Positions 5,015 to 9,942 of a DNA stretch of 9,942 nucleotides are shown piece by piece (position 1 is the stretch's first letter; the number at the start of each line of letters is the position of its first letter). This stretch comes from Methanobacteriota archaeon (GTDB lineage: Archaea; Thermoplasmatota; JASEFT01; JAUWIS01). Location: contig JAUWIS010000018.1 in the NCBI GenBank assembly GCA_030605245.1, forward strand, positions 1-9,942, in the 5' to 3' direction. Under the pieces are notes generated by a model. The model ran no database searches, was not told the origin of the DNA, and worked only from the letters and a program-made list of their open reading frames with translations. A program made the translations under genes and the position numbers.

Positions 5015-5778
5015 ATTCTCACCCTCCTCCCAGATGCCTCCCTTTTAAATTTCCCAAAATCCTTCATTTTTCCCAGTGTTTTGTCATCAAAAACAGGGCC
5101 ATCCTTGCATACATGATAACCGTTGATTGCGCAACTATCACAAATACCAATACCGCATTTCATAAATCTTTCCAATGATGCCTGAACAGGTATTTTATGT
5201 TTTATTCCCAAATCCAATATTTTTTTCATCATTTTCTCAGGACCGCATGTTATGATTGAATTGAACTTTTCTTTTCTTAGTGCTTCTTCCACCAATTCTG
5301 ATGCAAAACCGTGATAACCAAAAGAACCATTATCTGTTGAAATCAGAAGTTTTGATTTTTTTATCCTGTCCATGAAAAATAACTTTTTTTTTGTTTTCGC
5401 ACCAAATACTACAACAGCATTTTTCTTTTTTATTTTCTCAATCAAGGACGCAACTGGTATAATTCCTGTTCCTCCTGCAACAAACAACACTTTACCTTTT
5501 GGGGTTTTGAAACCATTACCATAAGGGCCCCTTATACCTATTTTATCTCCTTTTTTCATCTTGAATAATGCTTTTGTTGCCTCACCAACTTGCTCAACAG
5601 TGATACCCTTGAAATTATCTGTGTAGGATACGCTCATAGGTATCTCATCCACACCTGAAATCCATACCATGAAAAACTGCCCTGGTCTGACCTTTTTGTT
5701 ATATTTGAACCTGAATGTTTTTATGTTTTCTGTTTCCTTTTTTGTTTCAGCAATTCTTACGATTTCTGGATAATTCAT
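5011..5778 (-). CDS. pyrK: Dihydroorotate dehydrogenase electron-transfer subunit (FAD/[2Fe-2S])
   Basis: A 255-residue ferredoxin-reductase-type subunit that passes electrons between PyrD and NAD. The N-terminal FAD-binding barrel carries IPMSVS (46-51) and GPYGNGF (84-90). The nucleotide-binding domain carries VAGGTGIIP (100-108) and CGPEKMM (178-184). The [2Fe-2S] motif is C208-x4-C213-x2-C216-x7-C224, followed by KDGPVF, as is typical of PyrK. Its start overlaps the pyrD stop (ATGA at 5775-5778), and its stop overlaps the next start in the same way. The pairing with a class 1B PyrD makes the assignment firm. Confidence 0.93.
   Translation of the reverse strand: MNYPEIVRIAETKKETENIKTFRFKYNKKVRPGQFFMVWISGVDEIPMSVSYTDNFKGITVEQVGEATKALFKMKKGDKIGIRGPYGNGFKTPKGKVLFVAGGTGIIPVASLIEKIKKKNAVVVFGAKTKKKLFFMDRIKKSKLLISTDNGSFGYHGFASELVEEALRKEKFNSIITCGPEKMMKKILDLGIKHKIPVQASLERFMKCGIGICDSCAINGYHVCKDGPVFDDKTLGKMKDFGKFKREASGRRVRI
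5019..5027 (-). promoter_or_regulatory. Shine-Dalgarno of the LysDH-like gene
   Basis: GGAGGGTGA on the minus strand lies four bases before the ATG, within the last codons of pyrK. It is the best SD match in the window and fixes the start of an internal operon gene. Confidence 0.75.
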
Positions 5779-6677
5779 TTTAATGCTACCCCTATAATCT
5801 CATCTATTCTTTTATAACCGTTCTTTTTCATCCATAGTTTTATTTCATCACATATTTTTTTGAAAACATCAACTCCCCTGTAATAAACACCTGAACCTAT
5901 CTGCACAGCAGATGCCCCTGCCATCATATACTCAACTGCATCTTTGCCATTCATTACTCCACCGCACCCGATTACCGGTATTTTAACATTAGATGCGATT
6001 TCATAAACGGTTCTTACACCAACAGGTTTTATTCCAGGACCTGAGTAACCACCGATTTTGTTTGATAAAACAGGTATTTTCAGGTCTAAATCAATTTTCA
6101 TTCCTCTTAAAGAATTGATTGCTACTATTGCATCTGCTTTTGCAAACTCAATATTTTTTGCTAATGACAAAATGTTTGTATGCACTGATATTTTCACAAA
6201 AACAGGTACATCCACAGTTTTTTTCACGTTTTTTACAATATCGTAAACAATTTTTTTATCCTCACCAATCTCAACACCGTATCCCCGAGCATGAGGGCAG
6301 CTCATGTTCAACTCTATCGCGTTTACACCAAAGTTTTCCATTTTTTTTGAAACTAAAACAAATTCTTTTTTGTTTTTACCGAAAACACTGCCTATAACCG
6401 GAATTTTTGATTTTAACGCAGTTTTTATTTCATTTTCATAGTTATCTATCCCAGGGTTTGCAAGCCCTACTGCATTAATTAATCCATACTCAGTTTCAAG
6501 AACAGTGGGATTTTTATTTCCTTTTTTTGGTTTTATTCCTATTGATTTTGTTGTTACCGCGCCTGCACCATTTCTTGCAACATTTAAAAGAGTTCCCCCT
6601 GTTTCACCAAGAATGCCTGATGCAAGGATTGTAGGATTTCTCAGTTTCAGGCCTGATATTTCTGTTGAAAGTTTCAT
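5775..6677 (-). CDS. pyrD: Dihydroorotate dehydrogenase, class 1B catalytic subunit
   Basis: An FMN-binding TIM-barrel enzyme of 300 residues that oxidises dihydroorotate to orotate in pyrimidine synthesis. Numbering here counts one extra residue from the possible upstream TTG. Motifs are NPTILASGILG (15-25), TTKSIG (43-48), INAVGLANPG (68-77), NMSCPHARGYG (125-135) with C128 as the class 1B catalytic base, VKIS (162-165) with K163, INSLRG (188-193) and the phosphate-binding GCGGV (238-242). The reading frame also opens with a TTG just before the ATG at 6675-6677. The ATG is preferred because a TATA-like element lies 27 nt upstream of it and no SD favours TTG. It overlaps pyrK by ATGA and is first in the three-gene operon. 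Confidence 0.94.
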   Translation of the reverse strand: MKLSTEISGLKLRNPTILASGILGETGGTLLNVARNGAGAVTTKSIGIKPKKGNKNPTVLETEYGLINAVGLANPGIDNYENEIKTALKSKIPVIGSVFGKNKKEFVLVSKKMENFGVNAIELNMSCPHARGYGVEIGEDKKIVYDIVKNVKKTVDVPVFVKISVHTNILSLAKNIEFAKADAIVAINSLRGMKIDLDLKIPVLSNKIGGYSGPGIKPVGVRTVYEIASNVKIPVIGCGGVMNGKDAVEYMMAGASAVQIGSGVYYRGVDVFKKICDEIKLWMKKNGYKRIDEIIGVALK

Positions 6678-6699
6678 CAAAAAGGTAATAAGTTAGTGG

Positions 6700-6707
6700 A
6701 TATTAAA
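6700..6707 (-). promoter_or_regulatory. TATA box of the pyrD operon
   Basis: TTTAATAT on the minus strand is centred about 27 nt upstream of the ATG at 6677. It supports that ATG and a leaderless pyrD-pyrK-dehydrogenase mRNA. Confidence 0.5.
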
Positions 6708-6772
6708 TAATATTGATTAAATATGGAGAAAAAAAACAGATTCAAATAATGTAGATGTCTTTAACTACTACC

Positions 6773-6779
6773 TTTATAA
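6773..6779 (+). promoter_or_regulatory. TATA box of pelA
   Basis: TTTATAA is centred about 27 nt before the ATG at 6803, with no SD between them. A leaderless transcript is inferred. The rest of the 125-bp divergent gap (6678-6802) shows no other structure I can support. Confidence 0.6.
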
Positions 6780-6802
6780 CCCTGTAATCATTTTTCCTAT
6801 TT

Positions 6803-7837
6803 ATGCGCATTCTTCATCAGGACAGAAAAAAAGGTGAGATAAAACTGCTTATGGAAAACCTTGACGATTTATGGCATCTTTACAATATTGTAGAGAAGAA
6901 TGATATTGTTTTCGCGCTCACTCACAGGAAAGTTGAGAAAAAAACTGATAAATTAAGGCCTGAGACGGTTGAAAGAAAAAAGGTGCGCCTTGGCATCAGG
7001 GTAACAGATGTTGAGTTCCATGAATTTTCTGACAGGCTGAGAATCCATGGCGTTATTGAGAATGGTGTTGATGCTGGCTCATATCACACATTAAACCTTA
7101 AAGCAGGGGATAATATTTCCATATTAAAGGAATGGAAGGAGCATCATCTAAACAGGATAAAAGAAGCTGTTAAGGCAGCAAAAACACCTGTTTTAACCTT
7201 TCTTTCAATTGATTATGATGAAGCAACATTTGGAATACTCAGGCAGTATGGTGTGGAAAACATTGGAGCCATTACCTCACATATCTCTGGGAAACAGTAC
7301 AAAACAGATAAAAACGAAAAAAACAATTTCTACTCAAAAGTCTTAACAACCTTGGAGCAGATAAAAAAGGGTCCTGTGGTTATACTTGGTCCTGGTTTTG
7401 CCAAAGAGGAGTTTTATTCTTTTGCCAAGGAAAAAAAACCGGAACTTCTCAAGGATGCTGTTGTTATGGGTACAGGTGATGCAGGTATGAACGGCATTCA
7501 TGAGGTTTTGAAAAAAGGCGTAATAAAGTTTGTTGAAAATACAAGGGTAGCAATTGAAACAAAAATTGTTGAGTCTCTTTTTGAGGAGATAGCAAAAAAC
7601 GGGAACTTTGCATACGGTTTTGATGAGGTAGAAAACATGATTGATTCCGGGGCAGTTGAAACCTTACTTGTCACAGACAAACTTGTCAGAGAAAAAAAAG
7701 CAGATCAACTCTTAGAGAAAGCAAAAAAAACTTCTTCAAAATTCATGATTATTTCAACTGTTCATGAATCCGGTAAAAAACTGGAAGGACTCGGAGGGAT
7801 TGGCGCAATACTCAGATACAAAATGGATTACTCGTAA
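6803..7837 (+). CDS. pelA: Pelota/Dom34 mRNA surveillance and ribosome-rescue protein
   Basis: A 344-residue eRF1 paralogue that enters the A site of stalled ribosomes with aEF1A and promotes subunit splitting with ABCE1. The N-terminal Sm-like domain spans about 1-125 (MRILHQDRKKGEIKLL, then RKKVRLGIRVTDVEFHEFSDRLRIHG). The central domain, about 128-250, has the pelota GPGF block (196-199) and no GGQ, as expected since Pelota does not hydrolyse peptidyl-tRNA. The C-terminal domain, about 255-344, carries YGFDEVENMIDSGAVETLLV and ends HESGKKLEGLGGIGAILRY. Length is standard for archaea. A TATA box supports the start. The last 10 bp overlap tail to tail with the convergent membrane-protein gene. 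Confidence 0.95.
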   Translation: MRILHQDRKKGEIKLLMENLDDLWHLYNIVEKNDIVFALTHRKVEKKTDKLRPETVERKKVRLGIRVTDVEFHEFSDRLRIHGVIENGVDAGSYHTLNLKAGDNISILKEWKEHHLNRIKEAVKAAKTPVLTFLSIDYDEATFGILRQYGVENIGAITSHISGKQYKTDKNEKNNFYSKVLTTLEQIKKGPVVILGPGFAKEEFYSFAKEKKPELLKDAVVMGTGDAGMNGIHEVLKKGVIKFVENTRVAIETKIVESLFEEIAKNGNFAYGFDEVENMIDSGAVETLLVTDKLVREKKADQLLEKAKKTSSKFMIISTVHESGKKLEGLGGIGAILRYKMDYS

Positions 7838-8724
7838 ACAACATCAATTGTTAAAGTGTAGGATGCTGTGTTGAGTGTGGCAGTATCACTGTAATGATGG
7901 ACAAGTGCAGTCCATGTTCCGTACCCAATATCCTCAATCTGATCTGCATCAAATGTCATCATCTTTGGATTTTCTTCATCTGTATTGTTGGCAATGGATT
8001 CATTGCTTAAAGGGGAGTATATATAAAGATTCATATAGGAATCTGGCGCAAATGGTATTGCCTTTTCTATGTTATAATTTACTGTAACAGTAATCCATAT
8101 GGCCGTTTCCTTAACCTTAAAACTGCCTCTTGTGATTGTTTCAGTGGTGGGCTCCTGTGAGGATCCTTGTATGGTGTCAATATACTCAACCTTAGTACTA
8201 CTCTGAAAAGAGGTATAGTTATATAGAGAGGTGTTGTATGCATATTCCCTATAACCCATCTTGAATGATGTGTTTCCTTTAATAAGCTTCAATGTTAAAT
8301 TCCTGAGCTGATAGGAGTCATTAACCCTGCATAAATAAATGTCTAAACCATTAAAGAAAAGGATGATTGTTTGATTGTTAGGATATAGGTATGCTGTGTT
8401 TGATGCGTACAACTTATTACCATCAACATGCAAAGAACCATCAACAGAGTATTCCCCAGATTCAGAAACATTTATGCCGACACTAATGTTCAGATAATCA
8501 TAACATCCATCTGCATCTGAATCAACTGTCTGCTCTAAATAAATATCATTAAATGTTGCAGTAATTTCCTGCCCTTCCTCATTCTTGGGTTCATACAATC
8601 CTGGTGAATAATAATAAACAGCAACAACCGCTAAAATGATTATTATGACAAGTATAGCAATCCCAACAGGGGATGCCTTTGTTGTTGACGCTCCTTCTAT
8701 TCCAAGGGGTGTTCTTTCATCCAT
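7828..8724 (-). CDS. Membrane-anchored extracytoplasmic protein with a Ca-binding DxDxDG motif
   Basis: A 298-residue protein with a short cytoplasmic N-terminus, one membrane segment (about 20-39, VGIAILVIIIILAVVAVYYY) and a beta-rich external part. D68-S-D70-A-D72-G in VDSDADGCYDYLNI is an EF-hand-like or thrombospondin-type calcium loop, a pattern seen in archaeal surface proteins ahead of beta-sandwich domains. About ten N-x-S/T sequons suggest heavy N-glycosylation on the surface. Around residues 265-298 a GYGTWTALVHHYSD block resembles the GEWTFHVIHWGG block of the neighbouring membrane protein. GAGGAG lies 12 bases before the ATG as a modest SD. No enzymatic residues are evident and function is unknown. 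Its stop codon lies within the last bases of pelA. Confidence 0.8.
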   Translation of the reverse strand: MDERTPLGIEGASTTKASPVGIAILVIIIILAVVAVYYYSPGLYEPKNEEGQEITATFNDIYLEQTVDSDADGCYDYLNISVGINVSESGEYSVDGSLHVDGNKLYASNTAYLYPNNQTIILFFNGLDIYLCRVNDSYQLRNLTLKLIKGNTSFKMGYREYAYNTSLYNYTSFQSSTKVEYIDTIQGSSQEPTTETITRGSFKVKETAIWITVTVNYNIEKAIPFAPDSYMNLYIYSPLSNESIANNTDEENPKMMTFDADQIEDIGYGTWTALVHHYSDTATLNTASYTLTIDVVYE

Positions 8725-8761
8725 ATTTATTTCAATCTCCTCTTATGGAACAGTCTTTGAC

Positions 8762-8800
8762 TTTTCCTAAGATGTTAGGAAAATGACAAGGACATTTTCC
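8762..8800. repeat. Overlapping alternative hairpins between the two membrane-protein genes
   Basis: TTTTCCTAA (8762-8770) pairs with TTAGGAAAA (8775-8783), loop GATG. Alternatively GGAAAATG (8778-8785) pairs with CATTTTCC (8793-8800), loop of seven. The two helices share bases 8778-8783 and cannot coexist. The AGGAAAA core is like that of the hairpins near asnS and the tRNA. On the minus strand this lies between the 8821-9351 gene and the next start, after a run of seven T just past the stop (complement of 8809-8815), so it could be a terminator region. Confidence 0.65.
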
Positions 8801-8820
8801 GTCACATAAAAAAGGATTAA

Positions 8821-9351
8821 TTAGTAGTAAATATCCCATGACCAGTGATATTCTACAGGTGTGCCTCCCCAGTGAATAACATGAAAAGTCCATTCACCCG
8901 TCTTGGTAAGATCCCCAGCACTGAGGTCCACAATTTCTTCACCTGTAAAACCTGAGTTGGCAGAACTTCCAATCTCATTTCCTTGTGGATCATAGACATA
9001 AAGATCTAAGTCTCCTTTACCTGTGGACCATTCAATTTTTACTGTACCGCTCCTGGCATTTTCGTTTACTTGGAAGGAATACTCTATGTAGAATTTGATA
9101 ATAGGGCCTGGGGTACCTGTAATCATGTCATCCCCTTCCTCACCCTCATGTTCTCCTGTTTCCTCTTCAGCTGGCACTTCCTCACCCGCTTCACCTGTTT
9201 CTACTGCTTCCTCCTCTATCACCTCTTTAACCTCTATAGAACTTGCCTCATAACTAAAAACACCCGCAGTTACAAGTATAATCACAATCGTTCCAACAAT
9301 TGTTATTGTCCTCTTCTTTTTTTTATCCTCAAGAACATCCTTTAATGCCAT
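8821..9351 (-). CDS. Membrane-anchored protein with acidic stalk and PPC-like beta domain
   Basis: A 176-residue protein with a Lys-rich cytoplasmic N-terminus (KDKKKKR near 9-14), one membrane segment (about 15-33) and a Glu-rich stalk at about 40-75. A beta-sandwich-like C-terminal domain starts near 85, with GDLDLYVYDPQGNEIGSS (113-130) and TGEWTFHVIHWGGTPVEYHW (151-170), the layout of bacterial pre-peptidase C-terminal (PPC-type) domains. There are no catalytic motifs and no Cys. It could be a surface adhesin or an accessory protein, but the function is unknown. A TATA element 27 nt upstream of the ATG supports the start. Confidence 0.78.
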   Translation of the reverse strand: MALKDVLEDKKKKRTITIVGTIVIILVTAGVFSYEASSIEVKEVIEEEAVETGEAGEEVPAEEETGEHEGEEGDDMITGTPGPIIKFYIEYSFQVNENARSGTVKIEWSTGKGDLDLYVYDPQGNEIGSSANSGFTGEEIVDLSAGDLTKTGEWTFHVIHWGGTPVEYHWSWDIYY

Positions 9352-9372
9352 AAATACTAATTGTTTACCTGT

Positions 9373-9381
9373 TTATTATAT
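9373..9381 (-). promoter_or_regulatory. TATA box of the PPC-like membrane protein gene
   Basis: AATATAATA-type sequence on the minus strand is centred about 27 nt upstream of the ATG at 9351, as expected for a leaderless start. Confidence 0.55.
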
Positions 9382-9393
9382 TTATCGGTTAAC

Positions 9394-9481
9394 AAGGTGT
9401 AAGGTTTAAGGTGTAGAGGTTTAAGTGATAAGTACTTACACCTCACAACTTACCACTTACGCATTTATTCACTTACACCTT
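9394..9481. repeat. Nested inverted repeat of degenerate heptads over the AmrS-like stop codon
   Basis: Outer arms AAGGTGTAAG (9394-9403) and CTTACACCTT (9472-9481) are perfect over 10 bp. Inner arms GAGGTTTAAGT (9416-9426) and ACTTACACCTC (9434-9444) pair with one mismatch around a seven-base loop. The plus strand reads as degenerate heptads (AGGTGTA, AGGTTTA, AGGTGTA, ...), and the other side shows the complementary pattern (CTTACCA, CTTACGC). The right arm contains the last codons and stop (AAG GTG TAA, minus strand) of the radical SAM gene. It could act as a 3' mRNA hairpin or be a mobile or expanded repeat. Confidence 0.78.
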
Positions 9482-9942
9482 TACAGGGATTGGGTTGCCG
9501 CACTTCGGGCATTTATTATCCTTTAAATTGTATTTTTCAACAAAAAAATCGTGTCTTTCTATCAAAAGCGTTTTACACCTAGGACAGTATGTATTCTCAT
9601 ATTTACCGTGTGTTACATTACCAAGATACACGTAGTCAAGATATTTTTTTGCAATATCATATGCCTTCAGCATAGTCTCCATTGGTGTTGGCGCTACATC
9701 ACCCATTTTATAATGAGGATAAAAACGTGAGAAATGAACAGGTGTTTCACTTCCCATCTCATGTGAAACCCATTCACAGAATTCTTTTATATCTCCCTCT
9801 TTATCATTATGCCCGGGTATTATTAGATATGTGAGTTCTATATGGATCCCTAATTTTTTTGCAAGTTTTGCTGTGCTAAGCACAGGAGATAATCTACCAC
9901 CACAGATTTTACTATAAAATTCTTCACTCATGGATTTTACAT
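9473..9942 (-). CDS. amrS: AmrS-like radical SAM enzyme, C-terminal part (runs off the window)
   Basis: The 3' end of a gene of the AmmeMemoRadiSam-system radical SAM family (companion of MEMO1/AMMECR1-type proteins; precise reaction unknown). The frame stays open to the window edge, so the ATG at 9929-9931 is an internal methionine (residue 1 in this numbering) and not the start. The SAM-cluster CxxxCxxC lies outside the window. Visible are SEEFYSKICGGRLSPVL, YLIIPGHND (35-43), HFSRFYPHYKM (66-76), PTPMETMLKAYDIAKK (81-96), VYLGNV (101-106) and the family's C-terminal zinc-ribbon-like pairs CPRC (116-119) and CPKC (141-144), ending NPIPVKV. The order and spacing of these blocks are typical of AmrS. 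The stop codon lies in an inverted repeat. Confidence 0.85.
   Translation of the reverse strand, partial: VKSMSEEFYSKICGGRLSPVLSTAKLAKKLGIHIELTYLIIPGHNDKEGDIKEFCEWVSHEMGSETPVHFSRFYPHYKMGDVAPTPMETMLKAYDIAKKYLDYVYLGNVTHGKYENTYCPRCKTLLIERHDFFVEKYNLKDNKCPKCGNPIPVKV

Noticed and set aside
6678..6680. TTG as the start of pyrD
   Set aside because: An ATG follows immediately, and the TATA-like element lies 27 nt from the ATG. No SD supports TTG.
9929..9931. ATG as a true start giving a 152-residue protein
   Set aside because: The frame remains open upstream to the window edge, and the family has its radical SAM core N-terminal to this point, so the gene is cut by the window.

Overview
The window reads as an AT-rich archaeal chromosome segment. 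The evidence is an archaeal-type asparaginyl-tRNA synthetase, a Pelota/Dom34 ribosome-rescue factor, a radical SAM enzyme of the AmrS family, and TATA boxes centred about 27 nt upstream of start codons, as expected for leaderless archaeal transcripts. Shine-Dalgarno sequences appear mainly inside operons. The phylum cannot be fixed from the sequence. The tRNA-guanine transglycosylase is of the bacterial type, without the archaeosine-type C-terminal extension, which suggests lateral transfer or an unusual lineage.

Layout. Positions 8-628 (-) encode a HAD-family hydrolase, divergent from asnS (670-1956, +). Positions 1957-2160 hold three tandem 71-72 bp units, each made of a conserved hairpin plus another copy of the 3' end of asnS. 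The last copy runs 10 bp into tgt (2161-3243, -), which follows a small unknown gene (3246-3668, -) in an operon. Positions 3711-3815 hold three strong hairpins closed by an outer stem, and then comes a tRNA-Arg(UCG) gene (3836-3907, +) with an unusual C33. A minus-strand operon pyrD-pyrK-LysDH-like (6677 to 3908) has ATGA overlaps at both junctions. It is divergent from pelA (6803-7837, +). Two single-pass membrane proteins with extracytoplasmic beta-type domains (7828-8724 and 8821-9351, -) follow. The 3' part of an AmrS-like gene (9473-9942, -) runs off the window, and its stop codon lies within a long inverted repeat.

How the genes fit together. Most genes are translation or tRNA housekeeping (AsnRS, TGT, tRNA-Arg, Pelota) or nucleotide and amino-acid metabolism (NAD-linked dihydroorotate dehydrogenase PyrD/PyrK, lysine dehydrogenase-like enzyme). 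The two membrane proteins look like surface proteins of unknown role.

Most notable observation. The four asnS tail copies (one in the gene, three downstream) all encode PRTIN(R/I)VYP followed by a stop. They differ at all nine third codon positions and almost nowhere else. Simple decay of a tandem duplication does not give this. It fits repeated insertion of a small hairpin element that carries its own asnS 3' end and rebuilds the gene each time. Palindromes with the same AGGAAAAC-type core occur in front of the tRNA gene and, more loosely, at 8762-8800, so a dispersed element family is possible.
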